Assembly (NCBI RefSeq): GCF_017498085.1
Contig: NZ_JAGBKM010000009.1
Span: forward strand, 44,462-108,461
Source of the DNA: Psychrobacter coccoides
Lineage (GTDB): Bacteria > Pseudomonadota > Gammaproteobacteria > Pseudomonadales > Moraxellaceae
Direction: 5' to 3'
Length of the DNA stretch: 64,000 bases
Shown here: positions 7,937-16,639 of the stretch, in pieces
How the letters are laid out: each line of letters opens with the position of its first letter
How positions within the stretch are numbered: position 1 is the stretch's first letter
Notes under the pieces: model-generated
Told to the model about the DNA's origin: nothing
What the model saw: only the letters and a program-made list of their open reading frames with translations
Databases searched by the model: none
Translations under genes and position numbers: made by a program

Positions 7937-9826
7937 ATGTTCGCTGCCGCTGCCGGCTCACCAAACCTGATGCTACAAGCCACTATTTTTTTGGGTGCAG
8001 CGCTACTTTTTGTCCCATTAGGCAAGCGCTTTGGTATAGCCACAGTACTGGGCTATCTCATTACTGGTTTGATCTTAGGCCCAAGTGCGCTTGATGTGGC
8101 AGGTGATGCCGAGAGTTTGCTACATTTCTCTGAATTTGGCGTGGTGATGTTATTGTTCATCATTGGTCTTGAGCTACAGCCATCACGGTTATGGGCATTA
8201 CGGCGCTCTATCTTTATGCTCGGGGGGTTGCAAGTTGGACTGACAGGCGTGCTATTGATGGCGATTTTGTATCAGTTCTTCGCTTTACATTTAGACACGG
8301 CTTTTATCGTTGGTTTTGGTTTGGCGCTTTCTTCCACAGCCTTTGTCCTGCAGATTCTGACTGAAAAACAGCAGCTCTCGAGCACCCATGGCCGTGAAGC
8401 CTTTACTATTTTATTATTCCAAGATATCGCTGTGATACCCTTACTGGCAGTGATTCCGTTTTTGTCCGGAGTGCGTGAGCAGAGCTATGATTTAGTATAT
8501 TTTGCTAAAGTCTTTGCGGTATTTGCTGGGCTTATCTTTGCCAGCCGTTACGTCATTCGACCGTTTTTTAAGTTTGTGGCCTCAAGTGGTGCTTCAGAGC
8601 TGCTCACTGCGGTGGCACTATTTATCGTTATGGGCGTGTCGATTTTGATGGGTCAAATCGGTCTCTCAATGGCACTTGGGGCTTTTTTGACTGGTGTGCT
8701 ATTGGCAGATTCAGAGTATCGTCATGAGCTAGAAGCCAGTATTGAGCCGTTCAAAGGCTTGCTACTGGGTTTGTTCTTTATGTCTGTGGGTATGTTGACA
8801 GACATAAAGCTCATCATGGCACACCCCATATTTATTATCAGCTGTGCACTCGCATTGATGTTTATTAAATTTGCTGTCATTACCGCTATCGCCAAAGTAT
8901 CAGGCAATCGTTGGCCCACCAGTATCCGTCTTGGGGTTACCCTAGCTCAAGGCGGTGAGTTTGCTTTTGTCTTATTCAATGTCGCAGCGACTCAAAACGT
9001 CTTGGCCCCTGAGTTAGAAAACACACTCAACCTTATCGTGACCATCTCTATGGCACTGACGCCTCTAGCCTTTTTATTATTGGATAAAATTGGTGAGCCT
9101 TTATTTTCTAAGCGTAAACCAAGCCGTGAATACGATACCATTCCAGATCACGAGCATCCTGTCATCATTGCAGGTTTTGGCCGAGTTGGACAAATTATTG
9201 GTCGTGTTTTACGCATGCACAATATCGAGTTTACCGCCATCGAACGCTCAGCAAATCGAGTAGACTTCGTGCGTAAGTTTGGTAACCAAGTCTATTATGG
9301 TGACCCTAAAAACCCCGAGATTCTAAGAGCGGCAGGCATTAAACAGGCCAAGCTGTTTATCATTGCTGTCGATGATTTAGAGCGTTCTATCACGACCGCT
9401 GAATACTTACACAAAAACTATCCTGACTTAGTCATACTGGCTCGGGCCCGTGATAGACAGCACTATTATCGCCTGCGTGAAGTCGGCGTACGTCATATTT
9501 GGCGTGAGACTTACTTATCTTCATTAGACATGTCGCGTGAGTCGTTACAACTGCTTGGCATACCTTCAGATAAAGCTCGAGATACCATCCAGACCTTCCG
9601 TGATTATGATGACGACCTGATCGAGCGGCAGCAGGCGATTTATGACGATGAAGCAAGTATGATCGAATCAGCGCAGTCTGCCATGGCTGAGCTTGAGAGC
9701 TTGTTTGATGAGGATATTGATAAAGCCAGAAAGATGGACTTAGAGGAGTTTTATGAGGCGCTAAAAGATCAAGCAACGCCTGTAAAAGATACCACAGGCG
9801 ATATCACTGCCGACCCTAAAGTGTAG
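7937..9826 (+). CDS. KefC-type monovalent cation:proton antiporter (CPA2 family) with TrkA-N domain
   Basis: A 629-aa inner-membrane transporter. Residues about 10-385 form 11-13 membrane helices of the Na+/H+ exchanger fold, with GLALSSTAFVLQIL and QDIAVIPLLAVIPF as in KefB/KefC. A cytosolic RCK/TrkA-N Rossmann domain starts near residue 407 (VIIAGFGRVGQIIGRVL) and has a YYGDPKNPEIL segment. Known relatives exchange K+ for H+ and are gated by glutathione adducts or nucleotides; gshB, the glutathione synthetase gene, is elsewhere in this window. AAGGA lies just upstream of the ATG. The acidic C-terminal tail (about 560-629) is variable in the family. The exact ion and ligand are unknown. Confidence 0.9.
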   Translation: MFAAAAGSPNLMLQATIFLGAALLFVPLGKRFGIATVLGYLITGLILGPSALDVAGDAESLLHFSEFGVVMLLFIIGLELQPSRLWALRRSIFMLGGLQVGLTGVLLMAILYQFFALHLDTAFIVGFGLALSSTAFVLQILTEKQQLSSTHGREAFTILLFQDIAVIPLLAVIPFLSGVREQSYDLVYFAKVFAVFAGLIFASRYVIRPFFKFVASSGASELLTAVALFIVMGVSILMGQIGLSMALGAFLTGVLLADSEYRHELEASIEPFKGLLLGLFFMSVGMLTDIKLIMAHPIFIISCALALMFIKFAVITAIAKVSGNRWPTSIRLGVTLAQGGEFAFVLFNVAATQNVLAPELENTLNLIVTISMALTPLAFLLLDKIGEPLFSKRKPSREYDTIPDHEHPVIIAGFGRVGQIIGRVLRMHNIEFTAIERSANRVDFVRKFGNQVYYGDPKNPEILRAAGIKQAKLFIIAVDDLERSITTAEYLHKNYPDLVILARARDRQHYYRLREVGVRHIWRETYLSSLDMSRESLQLLGIPSDKARDTIQTFRDYDDDLIERQQAIYDDEASMIESAQSAMAELESLFDEDIDKARKMDLEEFYEALKDQATPVKDTTGDITADPKV

Positions 9827-9833
9827 AACCACC

Positions 9834-10805
9834 TCAATCAGAGGCACAGTATGCCGGTGCTTGTTTTTTATTTAGTGAGCTGACGCACTCCCAATTATCG
9901 TTATCAAGATTGTGATAAAACACAAAGGTCTGATCGTTTAGATAACGGGTAGGAAACTTGATATTCTGCATCGTACCGACTACAGCGCAGTCATTGTCAG
10001 CCACACCCTGCATCTGAGCTGTCATATGTAGTCGTACTTGCTCATTATCACTGGTCAATGGCAAACTGACTGGACATTGACCATTTTGCTGATAGACATC
10101 TTCGACCTCATCTTGCGCCATTTTGGTCGTATAATAAGCATCAAACAGTATCTCTGTCTCCTTTTTCTTAGCGATAATGGGTAAAAACTGCACATTAATA
10201 ACCATTAATGCGAAAATAAAAAAGCCAAACCCAAGCCCTAAACCAAACAAACTTACCCCACCCTCACGACGTAAGTGCGCTTTTTGCGCTGCTTCATCAC
10301 GTGGATAGTCCTCGAGCGCATCAGCTATCTCACGTCGAGCCATGCGATAATAGTAGGCATCAGTCCAGCGTGCCACCATAGCTGCCCAAAACAGCCAAAT
10401 CACAGCTGCAATGCCTATACGTATAGGCATCTGATAAACATCTGCGATAAACGGCATGGCAATAAACTCAAACGTCACCAACGCAATGACGATATTAAGC
10501 TGAATAAATGACCACCCAGCGACACTGTACACCAACGCATCCATATAACGTTTACGATACAACAGCCATGGCAAAGTGATAAAAAACCCAGCCCAATGCC
10601 ATTTCGGTGACAGATAGCCTTGCTCATCAAATTGCTCAAAACGTTTGAGGTAGTAGCTTTGTGTTCGGTGACCAATAAACCACTGGTCCAACTGCTTACG
10701 CTTAGCTGGCGTCAGTTGTTCTTGATAAAATGGTGGTGGCGAATCTGTCTCGATAAATAACATGACCATAGACTCTATTAGCTCTTTAAGTTTGCTGCTT
10801 ATCAT
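9834..10805 (-). CDS. DUF2628-like inner-membrane protein
   Basis: A 323-aa protein starting at the ATG of MISSKLKEL; a GTG six codons upstream is the alternative. A cytosolic N-terminal part carries YLSPKWHWAGFFITLPWLLYR, a pattern I associate with DUF2628 proteins, followed by helices at about 100-125 and 135-160 and another near 200-220. The C-terminal third is extracytoplasmic with four cysteines (NGQCPVSLP, DNDCAVVG, WECVSS, AYCASD), which could form two disulfides. Function is unknown. It is convergent with the antiporter gene, with only 7 bp between the stop codons. Confidence 0.7.
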   Translation of the reverse strand: MISSKLKELIESMVMLFIETDSPPPFYQEQLTPAKRKQLDQWFIGHRTQSYYLKRFEQFDEQGYLSPKWHWAGFFITLPWLLYRKRYMDALVYSVAGWSFIQLNIVIALVTFEFIAMPFIADVYQMPIRIGIAAVIWLFWAAMVARWTDAYYYRMARREIADALEDYPRDEAAQKAHLRREGGVSLFGLGLGFGFFIFALMVINVQFLPIIAKKKETEILFDAYYTTKMAQDEVEDVYQQNGQCPVSLPLTSDNEQVRLHMTAQMQGVADNDCAVVGTMQNIKFPTRYLNDQTFVFYHNLDNDNWECVSSLNKKQAPAYCASD

Positions 10806-10848
10806 TATTATATGATAACGCACATTGAGATGCGACGCCCTTGTCTAA

Positions 10849-10883
10849 GCTTTCACACGTCACTTACGCTTTCACACGTCACT
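10849..10883. repeat. Two 16-bp direct repeats, period 19 bp
   Basis: GCTTTCACACGTCACT occurs exactly at 10849-10864 and again at 10868-10883, just upstream of the trmB promoter. It could be a binding site or a chance duplication. Confidence 0.6.
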
Positions 10884-10904
10884 ATCTGTCATTTAGATTG
10901 TGCG

Positions 10905-10933
10905 TTCACTCTAGAGGCTATATGACTTATAAT
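10905..10933 (+). promoter_or_regulatory. Sigma-70 promoter of trmB
   Basis: TTCACT at 10905-10910 (4 of 6 matches to the -35 consensus), a 17-bp spacer, and a perfect TATAAT at 10928-10933. It lies 37 bp before the trmB ATG, and the two 16-bp repeats lie directly upstream. Confidence 0.65.
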
Positions 10934-10970
10934 ACGCTTATCTTTACTACTTATTTAAGCCCTACTCATC

Positions 10971-11789
10971 ATGACTCAAAATCCTCATACCGAAAACCCT
11001 ATTGATAGCCCTGCGCCCATCAACACTGATACTCAGACCGATGATAAGCTCCTAACTCATCAAGCAGACTCACCCAATGATAAGCATAAACGCATTGTCA
11101 AAACGTTTATGAAACGCCGTACCCACATGAATAAAAATGCCGAGCTGGCGTTGACTGATCCAGAGTTCGCTGATTACATCGTCAATAATAGCTTTGGAGA
11201 TGGCGACCTAAAAGGTATCCATGACTTACGTGTGTTGTTCGCCAACAGTCCCAATGGCAGTGATGCGCCTCTTACTTTAGAGATTGGCTTTGGCTTGGGT
11301 GATTCGTTTATAGAAATGGCAGCAGCAGAGCCGACACGTAACTTTGTAGGCATTGAGGTACATGAGCCTGGTATCGGTAAATGTGCCTATATGGCAGGTA
11401 CGCAAGCGCTGAGCAATGTCAAAATCATCAATGGCGATGCGATCCAATTACTCAAACAACTGCCAGAGAACCATATCGATCGTATCCAACTGTACTTCCC
11501 TGATCCATGGCAAAAAAAGCGCCATTATAAACGCCGCTTTGTTAGTCCTGAGCGTATGGCTATTGTCACTCGCAGTCTCAAGACAGGCGGCTGGTTCCAT
11601 ACAGCAACGGATTGGGAGCATTATGCTTTTTGGATGCTCGACGTATTGGACCACTTTGACGGGTTGACCAACCAATCTGGCGCAGGCAACTTTGCCGACC
11701 GACCTGATTTTCGTCCGATGACTAAGTTTGAACGTCGGGGCTTGGATCGAGGACACGGTGTTTGGGATCTTATCTATATCAAAGACTAA
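10971..11789 (+). CDS. trmB: tRNA (guanine-N7-)-methyltransferase TrmB
   Basis: A 272-aa SAM-dependent enzyme making m7G46 in the variable loop of tRNAs. The SAM-binding motif [10 protein letters not shown] is at about 103-112, [11 protein letters not shown] follows, and the signature [19 protein letters not shown] lies near 180. The C-terminal [11 protein letters not shown] segment is also typical. The first 35 residues are a polar, low-complexity extension absent from the E. coli enzyme; the core begins near [10 protein letters not shown]. It has its own promoter. A MITE-like element sits between its stop codon and its terminator, so the mRNA should carry that element in its 3' end. Confidence 0.96.
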   Translation: MTQNPHTENPIDSPAPINTDTQTDDKLLTHQADSPNDKHKRIVKTFMKRRTHMNKNAELALTDPEFADYIVNNSFGDGDLKGIHDLRVLFANSPNGSDAPLTLEIGFGLGDSFIEMAAAEPTRNFVGIEVHEPGIGKCAYMAGTQALSNVKIINGDAIQLLKQLPENHIDRIQLYFPDPWQKKRHYKRRFVSPERMAIVTRSLKTGGWFHTATDWEHYAFWMLDVLDHFDGLTNQSGAGNFADRPDFRPMTKFERRGLDRGHGVWDLIYIKD

Positions 11790-11795
11790 AGGTGT

Positions 11796-11968
11796 TAGGG
11801 CTTGTCCTCATTTAAAAATGGAGATAAAAATGAGATAAATTGTCGTCAAACAAGGAAAATAGTGCAGATAATATCGGGATATTACCTAGCTATTTAACGC
11901 TGTTTGGCAAGATTTAGCCATTTTTAGCCCATTTAGGTATCCTTCGATTGAATTGAGGACATGCCCTA
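11796..11968. mobile_element. MITE-like non-coding element, copy 1 (173 bp)
   Basis: Terminal inverted repeats TAGGGCTTGTCCTCA (11796-11810) and TGAGGACATGCCCTA (11954-11968) pair with one mismatch. The interior has no gene and matches, in reverse complement, the element at 22557-22730 almost base for base. The terminal TA pairs would suit a TA target duplication. It lies between the trmB stop and the trmB terminator. No transposase in this window clearly has the same ends. Confidence 0.85.
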
Positions 11969-11989
11969 GTCAGCTGATAACTGCCATGT

Positions 11990-12019
11990 AAAGCGACTCT
12001 GTTTTGAGTCGCTTTTTTT
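11990..12019 (+). terminator. Terminator of trmB
   Basis: Stem AAGCGACTC (11991-11999) with GAGTCGCTT (12006-12014), 6-nt loop, followed by a run of T. It lies 200 bp beyond the trmB stop because the MITE-like element is inserted between them. Confidence 0.8.
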
Positions 12020-12207
12020 ATGCTGTATTTGATTAAAGACGACTTCCAAATACTCCTGATCGTGTGGAACATGGCGATAACCAACCGTTTTTTTGCTATT
12101 TATTATCTTCATTTGCGTTCGTTAAGATGCTTTTATCCGCAGACCAAATATTGGTCCTCTGCGCTAACATCGACAGGATAAGGCTTTGGTGAGTTCTCCA
12201 CATAAAC

Positions 12208-12228
12208 TGTGGATAACTATGTGGATAA
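12208..12228 (-). promoter_or_regulatory. Pair of perfect DnaA boxes
   Basis: TGTGGATAA occurs at 12208-12216 and 12220-12228. Each is the exact complement of the DnaA box TTATCCACA, spaced 12 bp start to start. One-mismatch versions lie at 12133-12141 (TTATCCGCA) and 12417-12425 (TGTGGACAA). DnaA binding is inferred. Confidence 0.55.
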
Positions 12229-12542
12229 GTGGCGACTTGACATGGATCTGGCTTGATATATGAATGCCTTAGGTAAAATTGGTTACTTTTTGTACAATTT
12301 TAATTATCAATTAAATCAAAGACTTACTGAGATAAAATATTAAAACAAACTTTTTTATAAATAATTTTTATCTTAAGCAATGTTTCACGACACTGATCAT
12401 CAATGTTATGTTTTTCTGTGGACAAACTTTCACTCTCGATGATAATTTGGAGAAACAAACGGCTTAAATAAGATTGAATAATGGCTCTTATATTGATCAA
12501 ATCTCACGTGCTGTTTAGATGCGACACCTGCTGTCGTTTAAT

Positions 12543-12556
12543 ATGGTTTAAACCAT
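12543..12556. promoter_or_regulatory. Perfect 14-bp palindrome, candidate operator of recA
   Basis: ATGGTTTAAACCAT is perfectly palindromic. It ends 20 bp before the recA -10 element, so it overlaps where the -35 box would be. No family-level match to a known repressor site is claimed. Confidence 0.5.
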
Positions 12557-12573
12557 TCATCGTTTCTATATTT

Positions 12574-12582
12574 TGTTATACT
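12574..12582 (+). promoter_or_regulatory. Extended -10 promoter of recA
   Basis: TGTTATACT fits the extended -10 pattern TGnTATAAT with one mismatch. No good -35 box lies 16-18 bp upstream, which is usual for extended -10 promoters. The recA ATG is 48 bp downstream. Confidence 0.5.
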
Positions 12583-12630
12583 TAACTCATCTACTCTTAT
12601 AACACAATCATACACTATAAGGAATCCACT

Positions 12631-13689
12631 ATGGATGAGAACAAAGCCAAAGCGCTAAAAGCAGCATTGGGTCAGATTGAAAAGCAGTTTGGCAAAAACA
12701 CCATTATGCACTTAGGTGATGACTCTGCGACGCTTGATGCGGATGTGGTATCGACCGGTTCATTGGGACTAGATATTGCCCTTGGCATAGGTGGTCTACC
12801 AAAAGGCCGTATTATCGAGATCTATGGTCCAGAGAGCTCTGGTAAAACTACCATGACCCTACAAGCAATCGCAGAGTGTCAAAAGCAAGGTGGTACTTGT
12901 GCTTTTATTGACGCTGAGCATGCGCTTGATCCAGTCTATGCACGCAAACTCGGTGTCAATACTGATGATCTACTCGTCTCTCAACCTGACAACGGTGAGC
13001 AGGCGCTGGAGATTACCGATATGTTGGTACGCTCAGGAGCAGTCGATATGATCGTCGTTGACTCTGTTGCGGCTTTGACCCCGCGTGCGGAGATTGAGGG
13101 CGAGATGGGCGACTCGCATATGGGTCTACAAGCTCGCTTGATGAGCCAAGCACTGCGTAAAATCACAGGTAACGCCAAGCGCTCCAATTGTATGGTGGTC
13201 TTCATCAACCAAATCCGTATGAAGATTGGTGTGATGTTTGGTAGTCCTGAAACCACGACAGGTGGTAATGCGCTTAAGTTCTATGCGTCGGTACGTATGG
13301 ACATTCGCCGTATCGGGGCGGTCAAAAATGGCGACGAAATCATCGGTAACCAAACCCGAGTTAAAGTCATCAAAAACAAAATGGCACCCCCATTTCGCCA
13401 AGCTGAGTTTGAAATTACTTACGGTGAAGGTACCAACCATTTAGCCGAGGTCATCGACTTAGGTGTAGAGATCGGTGCTGTGGGCAAAGCTGGCTCTTGG
13501 TACAGCTACGGTGATGAAAAAATCGGTCAGGGTAAAGCCAACTCAGTATTGTTTCTAAAAGAAAACCCTGCGATCGCTCAAGAGATTGAAGCAAAAATCC
13601 GGGCAGAAAAGCTTGGAACAAAAAAAGAGAGTACTGAGGCAGAAACTGCTGAGAGTAATGAAGGCTTAGCTTCTGAGCCTGCACAGTAA
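12631..13689 (+). CDS. recA: Recombinase RecA
   Basis: A 352-aa ATP-dependent recombinase that forms filaments on single-stranded DNA, exchanges strands and, in other species, triggers LexA/UmuD cleavage. Walker [10 protein letters not shown] is at 66-74, followed by the family signatures [22 protein letters not shown], the L2-loop region [21 protein letters not shown] and ALKFYASVR. The acidic C-terminal tail ([18 protein letters not shown]) is normal. TAAGGAATCC precedes the ATG. It forms an operon with recX 40 bp downstream. Acinetobacter, a relative, lacks a classical LexA, so control may rely on other sites in the long leader. Confidence 0.99.
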   Translation: MDENKAKALKAALGQIEKQFGKNTIMHLGDDSATLDADVVSTGSLGLDIALGIGGLPKGRIIEIYGPESSGKTTMTLQAIAECQKQGGTCAFIDAEHALDPVYARKLGVNTDDLLVSQPDNGEQALEITDMLVRSGAVDMIVVDSVAALTPRAEIEGEMGDSHMGLQARLMSQALRKITGNAKRSNCMVVFINQIRMKIGVMFGSPETTTGGNALKFYASVRMDIRRIGAVKNGDEIIGNQTRVKVIKNKMAPPFRQAEFEITYGEGTNHLAEVIDLGVEIGAVGKAGSWYSYGDEKIGQGKANSVLFLKENPAIAQEIEAKIRAEKLGTKKESTEAETAESNEGLASEPAQ

Positions 13690-13729
13690 CGGCCCAAACA
13701 TTCACCGTTGTTTACTGTTATGATGTATT

Positions 13730-14785
13730 ATGAACATTAAAACTTTAGCTGAAATACTTGCTGAATCAGATATCGATTCAGCAAGTCATTCGCATGCCAA
13801 ACCAAAAAAACCTGCCAAACCCGCTTATCCCTCATTTCAGGATAAGACCAAACAACCTGAAAAACCGTACCATCGTACAGACCATCACAACCAAAGTAAC
13901 AAGCGAGGCTTATCCGACAACTCAAGCATTGATATAGAGGCTAGCGCTTCGTATTCACCGATTCAGTACGACCTGCCTCAAACTAAAAAGCAAAAAAAAC
14001 GTAAAAAACGCTTTCATCCTGCGGCGACATTTAACCCTGAGCCTAGCAGTGTACCTACGTACCAACCACCTGCCGCCCAAAGCGTCAAAGAGATGTTGGC
14101 TGAGGTTAAGCGTGACGCTCATGATGTGACTAGCAATAGCGATGATCAGCAAAAAGAGTTCGCTGAAAGCTCTCAAACAGACCTTGATAACTTGCCCTCT
14201 GCACTCAAAGCGTATTTACGCACTCCTGAACAAAAACAAGCGGAAATTGACGCTATCAAAGCAGAAAGCCGTCTTCGTTGGTTGGCATTTTATTACCTAT
14301 CACGCCGTGAGTATGGCAAAGCTGAACTCAAGCAAAAGTTAATCGACAAAGAACAAGACCCAGAAAAGGTTGACGCTCTGCTTGATGAGTTTGAGAAAAA
14401 AGGGTATCAAAGCGATTATCGTACTACCCTGATGCTTATCCGAGAAAATATTCGCAAAGGTCGTGGCCGTGGCCGCATCAAACAGGAGTTTTATCGAAAA
14501 AAGGTAGAGATGCCAGATAATATCGATGAGCTTATAGACATGGCAAATACAGAATCTGAAGAGTTTAGTGAGTTTGTTGACGATAGTGAAGACAGCCTAG
14601 TTGAAGGCGTTGACTGGCTTAAGCTTGCTGTCACCGCACGTATCAAAAAATACGGCAATGACATTCCTACTGAACAAAAAGATAAAGCTCGCCAACTGCG
14701 CTTTTTACAGTATCGTGGCTTTCAAAGCGACATCTGCTTTGCCGCACTCAATTATACATTAGAGACTTTAGATGAGCGTTTTTGA
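13730..14785 (+). CDS. recX: RecX regulatory protein with long N-terminal extension
   Basis: RecX binds RecA filaments and blocks their extension. The RecX three-helix repeats start near residue 180 (RLRWLAFYYLSRREYGKAEL) and continue through DEFEKKGYQSDYR, RENIRKGRGRGRIKQEF and the last repeat RQLRFLQYRGFQSDICF. At 351 aa it is about twice the usual 150-170. The first 178 residues are a polar, lysine/serine/proline-rich, probably disordered extension with a basic run (KKQKKRKKRFHP, about 86-97). An acidic insert (TESEEFSEFVDDSEDS) also lies within the core. It directly follows recA in the same operon. Domain sure; role of the extension unknown. Confidence 0.92.
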   Translation: MNIKTLAEILAESDIDSASHSHAKPKKPAKPAYPSFQDKTKQPEKPYHRTDHHNQSNKRGLSDNSSIDIEASASYSPIQYDLPQTKKQKKRKKRFHPAATFNPEPSSVPTYQPPAAQSVKEMLAEVKRDAHDVTSNSDDQQKEFAESSQTDLDNLPSALKAYLRTPEQKQAEIDAIKAESRLRWLAFYYLSRREYGKAELKQKLIDKEQDPEKVDALLDEFEKKGYQSDYRTTLMLIRENIRKGRGRGRIKQEFYRKKVEMPDNIDELIDMANTESEEFSEFVDDSEDSLVEGVDWLKLAVTARIKKYGNDIPTEQKDKARQLRFLQYRGFQSDICFAALNYTLETLDERF

Positions 14786-14830
14786 GTAACGCCCACCCTG
14801 CTTTTCATTGATATGGCTTCTAAGTACTGA

Positions 14831-16288
14831 CTAATAATAACCAAGTACTTTCCACCAAATCAGACCTGCGCCTATCCATATCATTAAGTTAACCACACTC
14901 ATTATCGCACCAATGCTCCACCACTCCTTTAGCGTCACATAGCCCGAATTAAAGATAACAGGAGCAGTACCTGTTGCGTAATGGGTCAAGGTCATCATGA
15001 TATTTCCCGCTGCTGCAAGTATCAATGCATATAGCATCGGCGGTGCACCTAAGCTCAGTCCTACCGCATAAAAGGCAGCGAATAGTGCAGTAATGTGAGC
15101 TGTGGTACTAGCAAAAAAGTAATGAATATACAGATAAACCAAGGTCAAGATAGTCACTGCCCCTATCCAACCAAATCCAGTCGTGCCAATCATTGACTCG
15201 ATGTTACTTGAGAACCAACCAATCAAGCCAAGCTCATTTAGGTAAGCTGCCATCATAATAAGAGCACCAAACCAAATGATAGTATCCCAAGCAGACTTTT
15301 CTTTAAGCACGTCGTCCCATGTGAGCACACCAGTTAGTATCAAAGTTGTCAATCCGATAAAGGCTGTCGTCGTGGCGTTAACACTAAAAGCTTCACCGAA
15401 TATAAGAGCAGGAATATTCGCCCACAATATCAACATCAGTGCAAAGACACCAAGCATGATTTTTTCCTGTGTATCGATACTTCCCATTTCATCTAAATTA
15501 TCTTTGGCGAAACCTCTAGCATTGGGAGTTGCTTTTATATCAGGCGGATAAATCATATAAATAATCAATGGCATAATGAGCAAGCATAATATTCCTGGTA
15601 CGAACATTGCTATAGCCCACGTCGTCCATGACAGTTGAATATCCCCACCTGTCGCTTTATTAACTAGATCAACGACTAAAGGGTTAGGTGCTGTAGCCGT
15701 GATAAACATGCCTGAAGTAATGGGATTGGCATGGTAATTAACCATCGCTAAATAACGACCAATTTTATTTTGGGTGCCCTCCTCTGGTGTTGAGTTAAAA
15801 CTTTTTGCAATGGACCTCATAATAGGATGAATAATACCGCCACCACGCGCCGTATTAGAAGGCGTAATAGGCGCTATTATCAGCTCAGCTGCTGTTAAAG
15901 AGTAAGCCACGCCGATGCTTTTTTTACCAAAAACTGAGATAAAGTAATAAGCAATACGTCGACCAAGGCCTGTTTTTATTAAGCCTCGTGATATCATTAC
16001 TGCGATACCAATCAGCCAAATCAATGGGCTTGAATAGCTTGATAATGCATCACTGATTGCTTGCTTTGGACTATCACTCGTTACACCTGTTAATGCCACC
16101 AAGGTGACTGCAATGATAGCAATCGCCCCAATAGGCAACACTTTACCTATGATTGCCACAATAGTAGCGATAAACAATGCCAACATATGCCAAGCTTCGG
16201 GTGTAACACCAGTAGGCACTGGAATGACGAACCAAATGATCAGACCAACTAAGATAGCTATAGCAGCTTGAATAGGCTTAAATGGCAT
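14831..16288 (-). CDS. DASS-family (SLC13/CitT-like) anion symporter
   Basis: A 485-aa inner-membrane protein with about 12 helices, of the divalent anion:sodium symporter family, which moves di- or tricarboxylates or sulfate. The two substrate-binding SNT-type motifs appear as TPSNTARGG (about 139-147) and ASTTAHITA (about 393-401); the second has STT instead of SNT. The C-terminal GTAPVIFNSGYV segment is typical of 2-oxoglutarate/malate and citrate/succinate translocators. AAGG lies upstream of the ATG. It is convergent with recX (45 bp). Substrate not determinable; a C4-dicarboxylate or 2-oxoglutarate is my guess. Confidence 0.9.
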   Translation of the reverse strand: MPFKPIQAAIAILVGLIIWFVIPVPTGVTPEAWHMLALFIATIVAIIGKVLPIGAIAIIAVTLVALTGVTSDSPKQAISDALSSYSSPLIWLIGIAVMISRGLIKTGLGRRIAYYFISVFGKKSIGVAYSLTAAELIIAPITPSNTARGGGIIHPIMRSIAKSFNSTPEEGTQNKIGRYLAMVNYHANPITSGMFITATAPNPLVVDLVNKATGGDIQLSWTTWAIAMFVPGILCLLIMPLIIYMIYPPDIKATPNARGFAKDNLDEMGSIDTQEKIMLGVFALMLILWANIPALIFGEAFSVNATTTAFIGLTTLILTGVLTWDDVLKEKSAWDTIIWFGALIMMAAYLNELGLIGWFSSNIESMIGTTGFGWIGAVTILTLVYLYIHYFFASTTAHITALFAAFYAVGLSLGAPPMLYALILAAAGNIMMTLTHYATGTAPVIFNSGYVTLKEWWSIGAIMSVVNLMIWIGAGLIWWKVLGYY

Positions 16289-16639
16289 TATTGACTCAAC
16301 CTTATTAAACTTTTTGGGATTGGTAAGATATTATTTATTAGCTTCGATAGCTTTGTAGTTCTGAAACCCGATTACTTGATAGTTCGAACTTATAAAGTTA
16401 TGACTGCAACTAAACTATATATTGAAGCTACCATTAACTCATTATATAGCTATGATATAACGATTAGACTATTACTGCTTTGTTGCTCACTTTTTTTAAC
16501 ATAAATCTTCAAAGGTCAATAGTCTAAAGGGTAGTAGTGCTACAAATCTTGATTATTAATCATAAAAAAAGAGCACATTATTAAATGTACTCTTTTATAG
16601 ATTAGCGCTGTTGATCACTAAAACTGGAAAATAATTATC
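16289..16639. other. Intergenic region between the symporter and the DUF937 gene
   Basis: Upstream region of the symporter on the minus strand. AGTTCGAACT at 16381-16390 is a perfect 10-bp palindrome that could be an operator. The DUF937 gene terminator lies at 16564-16596. No gene seen. Confidence 0.5.
16564..16596 (-). terminator. Terminator of the DUF937 gene
   Basis: Arms AAAAGAG-C-ACATT (16567-16579) and AATGT-A-CTCTTTT (16584-16596) pair with one mismatch. On the minus strand the hairpin is followed by a T run. Confidence 0.65.

Larger units (their letters stand above)
12020..12630. other. Long AT-rich leader of recA
   Basis: About 610 bp without a convincing gene. It contains DnaA-box-like sites (12133-12141, 12208-12216, 12220-12228, 12417-12425), a very AT-rich stretch at about 12280-12375, a 14-bp palindrome at 12543-12556 and the extended -10 element at 12574-12582. 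A TAAGGAATCC ribosome binding site precedes the recA ATG. Confidence 0.6.

Noticed and set aside
12020..12430. Possible replication origin because of DnaA boxes and an AT-rich stretch
   Set aside because: Only two perfect boxes, and none of the usual origin neighbours (dnaA, dnaN, rpmH, rnpA, gidA) are nearby; kept only as a DnaA-box cluster.
12431..12630. LexA-type SOS box upstream of recA
   Set aside because: No CTGT-N8-ACAG site seen; the only palindrome is ATGGTTTAAACCAT, which does not match.
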